Assembly (NCBI GenBank): GCA_022775385.1
Contig: JALFIV010000033.1
Span: forward strand, 62,001 to 126,000
Direction: 5' to 3'
DNA length: 64,000 nucleotides
Origin: Clostridiales bacterium
GTDB taxonomy: Bacteria > Bacillota > Clostridia > Oscillospirales > Butyricicoccaceae
Part shown: positions 15,564 through 23,742 of the stretch, piece by piece
How positions within the stretch are numbered: position 1 is the first letter of the stretch
Layout of the letters: every line of letters begins with the position of its first letter
Made by a program: the position numbers and the translations under genes
The notes under the pieces: generated by a model
Seen by the model: only the letters and a program-made list of their open reading frames with translations
Databases searched by the model: none
What the model was told of the DNA's origin: nothing

Positions 15564-16266
15564 GCTGTGGTTTAATGGAAGATGCTCTGCCGATTACGGC
15601 GTCATGGTGTCCGGACAGGGCACCTTCAACGCGCCGGAGCGCGATGTCGACATCGAAGAAGTGCCTGGGCGCAACGGCACGATCACCTTCGACAACGGCA
15701 GATACAAGAACATTGAGGTGGAATATCAGGCATCCATCACGCGGGCATTCCGCCGCAATGCGGAGGCAGTCCGCGCCTGGCTGCTGGCGCCGATCGGATA
15801 CTGCCGCCTGGAGGATTCCTACCATCCGGAGCTATTCCGGATGGCGCGCTATACCGGCGGGATCGAATTTGAGATGCAGGCGTGCAACCACGCCGGAGAG
15901 ATGAAACTGTTGTTCGACTGCAAGCCGCAGCGGTTTCTCAAAACCGGAGAGCAGGCCATTGTGCTGACCGAGGGGCGGACGATCTGCAATCCCACGGCGT
16001 TCCCCGCGCTGCCGCTGATCCGCGTCTACGGTTCCGGAGCTGGAACACTGAACGTGGGCGGTACGGTGGTCAAGCTGTATGATTTGGATCCGGCGGGATA
16101 TCTCGATCTCGACAGTGAGATCATGGACGCCTATGAGGGCACGATCAACCGCAACGGACAGATCAGCGCACCGGAGTTCCCACAGCTGACAGCGGGAGAT
16201 AACGCGGTGAGCTGGTCGGGCGGCATTGCAAAAATCCAGATTACACCGAGGTGGTGGACGATTTGA
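15556..16266 (+). CDS. Distal tail protein (Dit)
   Basis: A 236-residue protein starting MGKLWFNGRCSADYGVMVSG, then VEEVPGRNGTI-like sequence (IEEVPGRNGTITFDNGRY), which is the phage tail/Dit family signature. Dit forms the hexameric hub at the tail tip joining tube and baseplate. GTG 15556 overlaps the tape measure gene by eight bases. The end overlaps the next start (TTGA). Confidence 0.88.
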   Translation: MGKLWFNGRCSADYGVMVSGQGTFNAPERDVDIEEVPGRNGTITFDNGRYKNIEVEYQASITRAFRRNAEAVRAWLLAPIGYCRLEDSYHPELFRMARYTGGIEFEMQACNHAGEMKLLFDCKPQRFLKTGEQAIVLTEGRTICNPTAFPALPLIRVYGSGAGTLNVGGTVVKLYDLDPAGYLDLDSEIMDAYEGTINRNGQISAPEFPQLTAGDNAVSWSGGIAKIQITPRWWTI

Positions 16267-18767
16267 AACCGATTTTACACAGCGCTGCTGCATGGGCGGC
16301 AGCGGAACAGAAATCCATCCGCGACGGAACCATGACGGCGATCGACGCCGAGATGGAGAGCAACGGCGTCGGCGTACTGACCGACTGCATCAGCTGTCTG
16401 GTGTCGGAGGAACGCAATGCGGAATATGAGCTGACGCTGGTCTATCCGGTGGAGGGCGCGCATTATGCCGACCTGCGGCAGCGGGCGGTCATCATGGCGA
16501 AACCCAATCCGATCAGCGATTCCCAGCCGTTCCGGATCTATCGCATCACGCGCCCGTTGTCCGGAAAGGTGACCGTGTATGCCCAGCATCTCAGCTATGA
16601 TCTGGACGGCATCACGCTGAAGCCGTTCTCGTGCGATACCGCGCCGCAGACCTTCCGTGCAATTCCGTCTCAGGCGATGACGCCCAATCTGTACACCTTC
16701 TGGACGGACAAAACGACGGAAGGCAAGTTTTCCTATACCGAACCGAAGACGGTGCGGCAGATTTTGGGCGGCGAGTCCGGCTCGATTCTGGATATCTGCG
16801 GCAGCGGAGATTACGAGTTCGACCGCTATACCGTGCGTTTTCACACCGACCGCGGTGCAGACCGCGGCGTGACCATCCGGTACGGAAAAAACCTGACGGA
16901 TGTCAAACAGGAGGAAAACTGCAGCAGCGTCTGCACCGGTATTGTGCCGTATTGGACGGACAACGACGGCAATACGATGCTTCTGGAGTCCGATCCGATT
17001 GTCAAGGCGGAGGGTACGTATGATTTTACACGCACCAAGCCGGTTGATTTCAGCGAAGAGTTTGACGACCGGCCGACCGAGGATCAGCTGAGAGAGGCGG
17101 CGGAACGCTATGTCAAGGCAAACAAAATCGGCATCCCGACGGTCAGCCTGGACGTATCGTTTGTCCAGCTCGAACAGAGTGAGGAATACAAGGACATTGC
17201 ACAGCTGGAGCGGGTGTTGCTGTGCGATACCGTGACGGTACAGTTTGAAAAACTGGGTGTCCATGCGACGGCTCGGATCAACAAAACCGAATTCGATGTG
17301 CTGAAAAACAGATACAAATCCGTGGAGATCGGAGATGCACAGGTCAACCTTGCGGAGACGATCAACCGCTTGTCGGAAGAAATTCAACAGCAGGCGCGCA
17401 AGCGAAACAGCGCCCTGCAGGACGCGATCAGCAAGGCGACCGAGCTGATCACCGGCAACCGCGGCGGATATGTCATCCTGCACAGCTCGACCGGGGCGGA
17501 GACACCGGATGAAATCCTGATTATGGACACACCGGATATTAAGACGGCACAGAAGGTCTGGAGATGGAACCATGCCGGTCTGGGATACAGCAGTACCGGA
17601 TACAACGGTACATTTGGACTTGCGATGACGATCGACGGTCAGATTGTCGCGGATTTCATCACAGCGGGAGTCCTGAGCGCCAGCCTGCTGAAAACCGGTG
17701 TGTTTGAAGTGGCGGATGCAAACGGAAATACTTTGTTTTCTGCCGACAGTGATAACAATAAGGTGCGGATAGGAAACTGGTGGGTATCCGGAAACAGACG
17801 CGGACTGTATGCAAACTGGACAAGCGAAAATGTACGATGCCGCGTTTCACCCGAATACAGCGCGGATGCGAACTTTCTGGAGCTGACGGTAAATGATGAA
17901 ACACGATTCAGCGTGACAGGACAGGGAATTCTCCATGCCATTGGTGCGGTGATAGAAGGCGAACTGACATCGGCATCCGGTACAATCGGCGGGTGGACGC
18001 TGTCTGACAATGCGCTGACCTCGCAAAACGGACAGATTCGATCGACCGGCACGGTGGATATTGATGGAACGGTACACAGTGCGGAATCCCGTCTGACTGC
18101 AAGCAGTCTGCGGTTTATGATCGATGGAGGAACAACCCTGCTCATCCGACCGGAAATTGAATCGGTGATTGAGCTGGATCAATCCGGGTCAGAGGCGATC
18201 GAGATCGAGGCGACGGCGTTTCGCGCGGTTCATCCGCTGCAGATATACCGAGGCCTCAGCGAAACATCTCCGGCTTTTGATTACGGCGGTCAGTCCGGTG
18301 TCATGGCGGATGAGTTCAATTTCTATTCCAAAACGTGGGGATGGCAATTCTTTATCCCGACCGAAACCACGACGTCCTCGGCATACTGCGGACTTACATC
18401 AAGCGGACAGCTCAGGAAATATGCCAGCGGTTCGTCCAAACGGTATAAGCATGATATCTCTTACGATCTGGATGCGGCATTTGATCCGGAAGCGCTGTAT
18501 GACCTGCCGATTGCACAGTTTGTGTTTAATGATGATTATCTGGATGCGGACGATCCACTGAGCGGGACGGCGATCATCGGTATTATCGCGGAAGATATGG
18601 ACGAGCACTATCCGGCTGCCGCGTCGTATAATTCGGACGGCTCGGTGGAGAGCTGGGACACGCGCAGACTGGTTCCGGCGATGCTGAAGCTGATCCAGAA
18701 TCAGCACAGGGAGATTGAACAGATAAAGAGACAGCTTGCGGCGCTGACAGAAGGAGGATGCGCATGA
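16263..18767 (+). CDS. Tail-associated lysin/tail spike with C-terminal S74-like chaperone
   Basis: About 834 residues. The N-terminal 370 residues are of the prophage tail (Tal) family: MKPILHS, then GVLTDCISCLVSEERNAEYE and YPVEGAHYADLRQRA, forming the hub plug of the tail tip. A beta-rich shaft follows. The last 110 residues (SSKRYKHDISYDLDAAF ... GIIAEDMDEHYP ... MLKLIQNQHREI) match the Peptidase_S74 intramolecular chaperone, with Ser and Lys five apart where autocleavage occurs. A 25-residue Ala/Glu-rich insert follows MKPILHS. TTG 16263 overlaps the Dit stop and is spaced from GAGGTGG; GTG 16251 is the alternative. Confidence 0.83.
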   Translation: MKPILHSAAAWAAAEQKSIRDGTMTAIDAEMESNGVGVLTDCISCLVSEERNAEYELTLVYPVEGAHYADLRQRAVIMAKPNPISDSQPFRIYRITRPLSGKVTVYAQHLSYDLDGITLKPFSCDTAPQTFRAIPSQAMTPNLYTFWTDKTTEGKFSYTEPKTVRQILGGESGSILDICGSGDYEFDRYTVRFHTDRGADRGVTIRYGKNLTDVKQEENCSSVCTGIVPYWTDNDGNTMLLESDPIVKAEGTYDFTRTKPVDFSEEFDDRPTEDQLREAAERYVKANKIGIPTVSLDVSFVQLEQSEEYKDIAQLERVLLCDTVTVQFEKLGVHATARINKTEFDVLKNRYKSVEIGDAQVNLAETINRLSEEIQQQARKRNSALQDAISKATELITGNRGGYVILHSSTGAETPDEILIMDTPDIKTAQKVWRWNHAGLGYSSTGYNGTFGLAMTIDGQIVADFITAGVLSASLLKTGVFEVADANGNTLFSADSDNNKVRIGNWWVSGNRRGLYANWTSENVRCRVSPEYSADANFLELTVNDETRFSVTGQGILHAIGAVIEGELTSASGTIGGWTLSDNALTSQNGQIRSTGTVDIDGTVHSAESRLTASSLRFMIDGGTTLLIRPEIESVIELDQSGSEAIEIEATAFRAVHPLQIYRGLSETSPAFDYGGQSGVMADEFNFYSKTWGWQFFIPTETTTSSAYCGLTSSGQLRKYASGSSKRYKHDISYDLDAAFDPEALYDLPIAQFVFNDDYLDADDPLSGTAIIGIIAEDMDEHYPAAASYNSDGSVESWDTRRLVPAMLKLIQNQHREIEQIKRQLAALTEGGCA

Positions 18768-19891
18768 TTATCACATCACAGATTGATATGGACTTTCAGC
18801 AGCAGAAGGCGCCGCAGGAGATCAAAGCGGTGCAGTACGATGCCAACACACGGCGGGTAGCGATCAGCTGTTACGACAACGGGGAACCGGCTGATCTGTC
18901 GGAGGTATCGCATACAGTCGTACACAGCAGAAATGCGGACGGAACGGTCAGCCTGTACGACACCACACAGGCGGGAGAACAGGCCGTGTCAATTGACGGG
19001 AATGTGGTGACCGTCGTGCTGGATCCGAGCATCTGCGCAGCGCCCGGAAAGGCGTCCGTTGTGGTAACCCTGCTGAACGACCAGCATGACCAGCTCGGGA
19101 TTTTCCCGTTTGCCGTACAGGTTTCTCCCTGTCCGGTAGATTACGGCGAAACCGCATCCGGCAATTATTTTAATCTGCTGAATCAGACCATTACGGATCT
19201 GTACGACGGTGTACAGGCTCTTGTCGATCAAAATTCCGCGCAGATTGATCGTTTACAGGAGTTAGGTGGAATTACCGATGTCACGCTGGCGGGAGCGTCA
19301 ATTGTGTCCGACCTAGTGGCGACAATACCGGAAGCGACCAGTGAGACGGACGGATACATGACAGCGGAGCAAGCCGAGAAACTGTCGAATGCAGTAACAG
19401 ACATTGCACTTGGCACAAGTGACGCGACGCTTGGAAAAACAGGCAGCGTAGTAACGATACCAGAAGCGACCAGTGAGACGGACGGATTTATGACGACGGA
19501 TCAAGTGACTAAGGTTGCAAATGCAGTCACCGATATCAAGGTTGACGGCACGGCACTGACCAAAACAAATGGTGCAGTCAATCTTCCGGCGGCTACGGAG
19601 TCGAATCCGGGCGTGATGACGGCGGAACAGGTTACCGCGCTGACAACCGCGCAGGCGGACGCGACGGCGGCGCTCGGACAGCTTGTTAAGGTCCATGTAC
19701 AAGGCACGACCGATATGTACGGCAAGATATCGCTGCCGGACAGCAAGATCTATCCGCTGGCTGCACTGAGCAACACGTTTGCGATCACCGGTGAGTACAA
19801 TCTCCGTGTGGTCAATGTGTCGACGGACAGTGCGATACTCGCAAAGAATACCGCGGTTGATTTCTGGATCATCGGTCTAAAGAAAGGGTGA
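18764..19891 (+). CDS. Baseplate upper / tail fibre protein with internal repeats
   Basis: A 375-residue protein. The first 140 residues (MIITSQIDMDFQQQKAPQEI ... VVLDPSICAAPGKASV) match the N-terminal domain of BppU-type baseplate proteins (DUF2479). Residues about 185-310 hold repeated units built on IPEATSETDG and MTAEQ/MTTDQ, and the C-terminus is a small beta-rich domain that may bind the host surface. ATG 18764 overlaps the previous stop (ATGA) and has AAGGAGG seven bases upstream. Confidence 0.75.
   Translation: MIITSQIDMDFQQQKAPQEIKAVQYDANTRRVAISCYDNGEPADLSEVSHTVVHSRNADGTVSLYDTTQAGEQAVSIDGNVVTVVLDPSICAAPGKASVVVTLLNDQHDQLGIFPFAVQVSPCPVDYGETASGNYFNLLNQTITDLYDGVQALVDQNSAQIDRLQELGGITDVTLAGASIVSDLVATIPEATSETDGYMTAEQAEKLSNAVTDIALGTSDATLGKTGSVVTIPEATSETDGFMTTDQVTKVANAVTDIKVDGTALTKTNGAVNLPAATESNPGVMTAEQVTALTTAQADATAALGQLVKVHVQGTTDMYGKISLPDSKIYPLAALSNTFAITGEYNLRVVNVSTDSAILAKNTAVDFWIIGLKKG
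19319..19494 (+). repeat. Tandem repeat in the fibre gene (132-base period)
   Basis: The segment coding TIPEATSETDG at 19322 recurs at 19454, 132 bases (44 codons) later, with few DNA changes; a more diverged third unit (LPAATESNPGVMTAEQV) follows. The units would form successive turns of a fibre shaft. Confidence 0.7.
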
Positions 19892-19895
19892 TTCG

Positions 19896-20234
19896 ATGAA
19901 TTGTGCAGCATTTTTAATCACGTTTGTGTTTATCGTATTTGATTTTTTCAGCGGACTTGTGAAGGCATTTGCAACGAATCATTTTACCAGCACAAAGATG
20001 AGGGAAGGTTTATTTCATAAGATCGGACTCGTGTTGTGTGTCGTGCTGGGCTATCTGATTGATTTTGCACAGGTCTACTTGAACCTCGGTTTTTCTGTTC
20101 CAGTGACCGGCGCGATCTGTACATATATCGTTCTTATGGAAATCAGCTCGATTTTGGAAAACTTATGCGAGATGAACCCGAACCTGATGCCGGATAAGCT
20201 GACGGAGATTTTCGGAGGCGGTCATCATGAGTAA
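19896..20234 (+). CDS. Phage holin
   Basis: A 112-residue membrane protein with about three hydrophobic segments (ITFVFIVFDFFSGLVKAFA; IGLVLCVVLGYLIDFAQVYL; SVPVTGAICTYIVLMEISSIL) and a charged tail, as in the holin_4/toxin-secretion holin family. It would form the membrane lesion that starts lysis. It lies four bases after the fibre gene and overlaps the endolysin by eight bases, the classical holin-endolysin pair. Confidence 0.88.
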   Translation: MNCAAFLITFVFIVFDFFSGLVKAFATNHFTSTKMREGLFHKIGLVLCVVLGYLIDFAQVYLNLGFSVPVTGAICTYIVLMEISSILENLCEMNPNLMPDKLTEIFGGGHHE

Positions 20235-21573
20235 GCAGATTTCGGACAACTGTCTCACGCTGGTCAAACGCTGGGAGGGCTGTGATCTCACGGCGTACCG
20301 CGATCCGGTCGGCGTCTGGACGATCGGCTACGGTACGACCGATGCGGACAGGTCCATCACGGGTGTGACCATCAAAAAGGGACTGAAAATCAGTCAGGAG
20401 ACGGCGGAAAGCTGGCTCAGGAAGTCGCTTGAGACCAAATATCTGCCGCTCGTGCTCAAGTACGACGACCGGTATCACTGGAATCAGAATCAGCTGGATG
20501 CACTCGTCTCGTTTGCGTATAACATCGGATCGATCGACCAACTGACCGCAAACGGAACGCGCTCGATCGCGCAGATCAGCGCGCACATCACCGCATATAA
20601 TAAGGCGGGAGGCAGGGTGCTGAACGGTCTGACCAATCGACGCCGCGAGGAAAAAGCATTGTTTGACAGGAAGGTGAGCACGGTGAGTACGAAGAAATAC
20701 ACTGTCACGTTCCAGACCGAGAGCAAATACAAGGTCGTCAGATACGGCGGCAACTCGGTTTACAACTCCGCCTGCGGTCCGGCATCGCTGTGCAATGCAC
20801 TGCGGGCGGCGGGCATCGCGGATGTCGGTCTGCTGACGATGTGTAAGCTCGCGGTGTCCTGCGGCGCAAGGGTGGACGGCGGGACGGATATGCAGACGCT
20901 CCTCAAGGCGGCGTCGGAAAAGTACGGATTTTCCTTCACCGGCACCTACAAGAACGCCTATCTGCGGAAGCATCTCAAAGCGGGTGGCACAGCGATCCTG
21001 CACGCGGGAAGCGCGTACCAGTTGTTTGCGAACGGCGGACACTTTGTCGCGGCGGTGGGTGCATCCGGTGATGTCATTACCGTGCTCGACTCGTATTGGT
21101 ACGACGGCAAGTACACGAGCACGACGCTCCGCAGGGACAACGTCAAGGTGATCGCCAAGGGCGTCATCCAGACCAGCCTGATCCAGTGCGGAAAGGCGAC
21201 GATCGACCGCAATCCGAGCTATTATCTGATCATGCCGAAGCCTAAGACGGCAACGACCACTGCCAAGGTCAACGCCCGATCCGGCGCGGGCGTGACCAAG
21301 CGCAAGCTCGGCACGATCGACAAGGGCGCAACGCTGACGGTGCTGGAGGAGACCAGGAACTGGATCAAAACCGGCGTCTGGATCGCGAAAAAGCACTGTG
21401 AGTTGGAGGATGGCAGGGCGGTGACGCTGGCCAATCTCAACGCCAGAGCGGCCAACAGCATCAAGTCGGACAAGGTCGGCACGATCCGCAAGGGCGTGAC
21501 ATTGTCCGTGCTGGAGATGACCGAGAATTGGGTTAAGGTGTCCTTTTGGGTCGCGCGGAAGTATACGAAGTAA
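20227..21573 (+). CDS. Endolysin: GH24 lysozyme + C39-like domain + two SH3-like repeats
   Basis: A 448-residue composite lysin. Residues 1-150 are a T4-type lysozyme (GH24) with Glu17, Asp26 and Thr32 at the same spacing as the T4 triad. Residues about 155-340 form a papain-like C39/C39-2 domain with Cys183 (NSACGPASL), His272 (GGHFVAAVG) and Asp288. Two SH3-like repeats (about 345-392 and 400-446) end the protein. It should cut glycan strands and possibly peptide bonds of the host wall. No signal peptide is seen, so it depends on the holin. GGAGG eight bases before ATG 20227 supports the start. Confidence 0.88.
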   Translation: MSKQISDNCLTLVKRWEGCDLTAYRDPVGVWTIGYGTTDADRSITGVTIKKGLKISQETAESWLRKSLETKYLPLVLKYDDRYHWNQNQLDALVSFAYNIGSIDQLTANGTRSIAQISAHITAYNKAGGRVLNGLTNRRREEKALFDRKVSTVSTKKYTVTFQTESKYKVVRYGGNSVYNSACGPASLCNALRAAGIADVGLLTMCKLAVSCGARVDGGTDMQTLLKAASEKYGFSFTGTYKNAYLRKHLKAGGTAILHAGSAYQLFANGGHFVAAVGASGDVITVLDSYWYDGKYTSTTLRRDNVKVIAKGVIQTSLIQCGKATIDRNPSYYLIMPKPKTATTTAKVNARSGAGVTKRKLGTIDKGATLTVLEETRNWIKTGVWIAKKHCELEDGRAVTLANLNARAANSIKSDKVGTIRKGVTLSVLEMTENWVKVSFWVARKYTK

Positions 21574-21585
21574 AAGACATGGCAA

Positions 21586-21628
21586 AGCCCCAGAGGACCA
21601 TTGAATCCTCTGGGGCTGTTTCTTTTTC
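21586..21628 (+). terminator. Intrinsic terminator after the lysis genes
   Basis: A perfect 12-base stem (21586-21597 with 21606-21617), 8-base loop, then a T-rich tract at 21619-21628. It closes the late operon. Confidence 0.85.
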
Positions 21629-21642
21629 TATTTATAGAATGG

Positions 21643-21690
21643 TATATTTCTGGAATCTTTATAGATAAAAAGAGCAATATATGGTATATT
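21643..21690 (+). promoter_or_regulatory. Possible promoters for the AT-rich single gene
   Basis: Two copies of TGGTATATT (extended -10 type, TG-n-TATATT) end at 21648 and 21690, upstream of the ATG at 21725. No good -35 hexamer is present, which extended -10 promoters can tolerate. Confidence 0.4.
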
Positions 21691-21724
21691 TAAGGAAAAT
21701 ATCGTCTTAAAGGAGAAATCTAGA

Positions 21725-22582
21725 ATGAGAAAAAGAATCTCTGAATCGAATATATTTCCGCAGTTCGACTTATTTACAGAATACCAAAAGATTGAGAGTT
21801 TGATTTCTGAAAGACAAATTATTGGACAAATTAATCAATTCGGAAGAAATCTTACTCCCCAATTTACTATTGAGGATTATATAGGACAATTGTATTTTAG
21901 CGACTGGAATTTACGCGGAACTTTTGTTTCTATAGAGGATATGCGCCAAGGGTTAGGGATCAAAAAAGAGAATTTCAACGCTGAAATCATTAGTCAGGAC
22001 ATGGTTTTGGATTTTCTTCAATATGCAGCTAATCTATGCAATAGAACTTGTCTGACCATAAATAGATGCAAAGTGGCATATATTGCAGATAAGAATTATC
22101 TTAGTATGCTGATAGAAATTATCACGAAGTTTGTGAAACATTTGGGTGCGGAGATTTCAATAGAGCCGGACGGTTCTGAAGTTTTTGTTGTCTATAAAAA
22201 TGAGCTGGGAATTGTAGTTGCCGACGACCATCCGGATATTAAAGATAGCATTGTCGAGTACAAAAAGATTGATAATAGGGGGGATTTAACGAGAAAAGGT
22301 GAAATACTATGCACTCTTTTTAAAAAGCTAGAGCCAGTTGAGAAAAAACTAAAAAGAACTGAGTATCGGAACCTGTGCGATGATACTACCTTTTTGTTCA
22401 ATAGGACAGGTATACGGCATTGTGTTGAAACAGACAGAATTGCCAGTGAAACATTTTTAAAGATGAAACCAGAGGAATTAGAAATATGGTATGATAGAAC
22501 ATTTGATATGTTTTTATCGTGTATGGTTATTTCTAAATATTTAGATATTAAAAATGAAATTAAGGATATAAAACGTACATAG
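21725..22582 (+). CDS. Unknown AT-rich cargo protein
   Basis: A 285-residue soluble protein that I cannot assign. It starts MRKRISESNIFPQFDLFTEY; the middle contains QDMVLDFLQYAANLCNRTC and VVADDHPDIKDSIVEYK, and the C-terminal third is helical with WYDRTFDMFLSCMVISKYL. No membrane segment or nuclease motif stands out. Base composition is far lower in G+C than the phage genes before it, pointing to separate origin. It stands between two terminators with its own AAAGGAG site, so it is an independently expressed cargo gene. A role in superinfection exclusion or host benefit is conceivable only from location. Confidence 0.65.
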   Translation: MRKRISESNIFPQFDLFTEYQKIESLISERQIIGQINQFGRNLTPQFTIEDYIGQLYFSDWNLRGTFVSIEDMRQGLGIKKENFNAEIISQDMVLDFLQYAANLCNRTCLTINRCKVAYIADKNYLSMLIEIITKFVKHLGAEISIEPDGSEVFVVYKNELGIVVADDHPDIKDSIVEYKKIDNRGDLTRKGEILCTLFKKLEPVEKKLKRTEYRNLCDDTTFLFNRTGIRHCVETDRIASETFLKMKPEELEIWYDRTFDMFLSCMVISKYLDIKNEIKDIKRT

Positions 22583-22607
22583 TAGGGAATGAGGTGGAAT
22601 AGCGTGA

Positions 22608-22648
22608 CCGGAAACGGAGCTTGAAATGGCTCTGTTTCCGGATTTTTT
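22608..22648 (+). terminator. Intrinsic terminator after the cargo gene
   Basis: A 13-base stem (22608-22620 with 22629-22641, one G-U), 8-base loop, then six T at 22643-22648. Confidence 0.85.
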
Positions 22649-22652
22649 GTAT

Positions 22653-23491
22653 TCAAGATTTCGGTGCATCGGAGGGCGGAACAAATTCATAGGCCGCGTG
22701 ATGGCTGCTCAAATCAAAGACCGGTTTTCCGCGCTCCCACAGCCGAACGCGGATCTCCGCATTGCTGCTTTCACGAATCGTGCCGGTCATATTGCCCTTG
22801 ACAGGGGAGTGAAGCGCAAACCCATCGTGGGAAGGGTGGATATCCACTTCCAGCAGGAGCTTTCCCTGCGACAGGCAGATGTGGTGCGGACCGGCGCGAG
22901 GATGAGGACGCCGCGGTAGGTTGCGAGGCGGTATTCGCGGCCGCCGTACATAACAGCGCAGATGCATCCCTGAAAGCGGATGACGCAGAACGGGATATGC
23001 GCAATCGACACCATAATCGAGCGCGGCTCAGGAAAGCTGTTGCACTGCAGCCAGAGATACGAGCTGGGAAAGGACGTGCCGCTGTCCGTTTCGATGTATC
23101 CGTCGCCGCCGTCGAAACAGTATGGTTTGCCGTGAATGGTCACGCTGCCGCGGAGCGCGTGCGACATACTGATGACGCCGTGGCGGCATTCCATCGGGAA
23201 GAATCGAAACGGTCCCATGATGTCCGTGTGCAGCGGCGTCAGCGCTCCGTAGGCGATCTCGCCGCTGATACCGGGAAGGTCGATCCTGCATCCGCGCCGC
23301 GAGAACTGACAGTCTCCGGCTCGGATGATTCCGCTGTGTACCGACAGCTCCGGCACGTCAAATTGCTCGGAACCGTCGGTGGAGATCACCTGAATGAATG
23401 CGCCGTGTTCGGTTCGTCCGGGAATGAACGCGGCCATATTCTGATCGTTTTGATGCTTGAAATACCAGCCCTCGAAGCGATTGTGTTTCAT
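22653..23491 (-). pseudogene. Tocopherol-cyclase-like protein, broken by a frameshift
   Basis: Reading the minus strand from ATG 23491 gives MKHNRFEGWYFKHQNDQNMA and AFIPGRTEHGAFIQVI, the start of the tocopherol cyclase-like family (about 280 residues). Homology leaves this frame near 22880-22900 and continues in the -1 frame as HHICLSQGKLLLEVDIHP to a stop at 22653. One missing base near GCGCCGGTCCG, which lacks a classical slippery sequence, would explain it, so this is either a recent pseudogene or a base error. Bacterial members are of unknown function. The gene is GC-rich, unlike both neighbours, and has a good GGAGGAA site. The intact reading would be 279 residues. Confidence 0.65.
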
Positions 23492-23600
23492 GGGACTTCC
23501 TCCGGTGTGATTTACTGAGAACAGTATGGACCGGTATCCGTGAAATAATTTGTCCAGGAAAATATATTATTGTTAATTCATCTAGACATAATATATTTCA

Positions 23601-23629
23601 TTGACAATATTTTGAATTTGGGATATTCT
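23601..23629 (+). promoter_or_regulatory. Sigma-A-type promoter upstream of the two-gene cargo operon
   Basis: TTGACA at 23601-23606, a 17-base spacer, and TATTCT at 23624-23629. The -35 is perfect and the -10 matches four of six bases. Confidence 0.6.
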
Positions 23630-23693
23630 AAAATAAAGAACAACTGTTCGAATAAATATATTTCAGGTATTCTTTTATTTTTTGGTGGATTAT

Positions 23694-23701
23694 GTTATAC
23701 T
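23694..23701 (+). promoter_or_regulatory. Second, extended -10 promoter for the cargo operon
   Basis: TATACT at 23696-23701 preceded by TG at 23693-23694 with one base between, an extended -10. A transcript would start near 23708 and leave about 35 bases before ATG 23743. Confidence 0.45.
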
Positions 23702-23742
23702 TTGTTTAGTATTGCAAGATTTTTCAGAAAGGATACTGTTCC

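Noticed and set aside
22880..22900. Programmed frameshift in the tocopherol-cyclase-like gene
   Set aside because: No slippery heptamer at the point where homology changes frame; a missing base is simpler.
22997..23518. 173-residue plus-strand frame
   Set aside because: Opposite-strand shadow of the tocopherol-cyclase-like gene, whose minus-strand translation has clear family motifs and a ribosome site.
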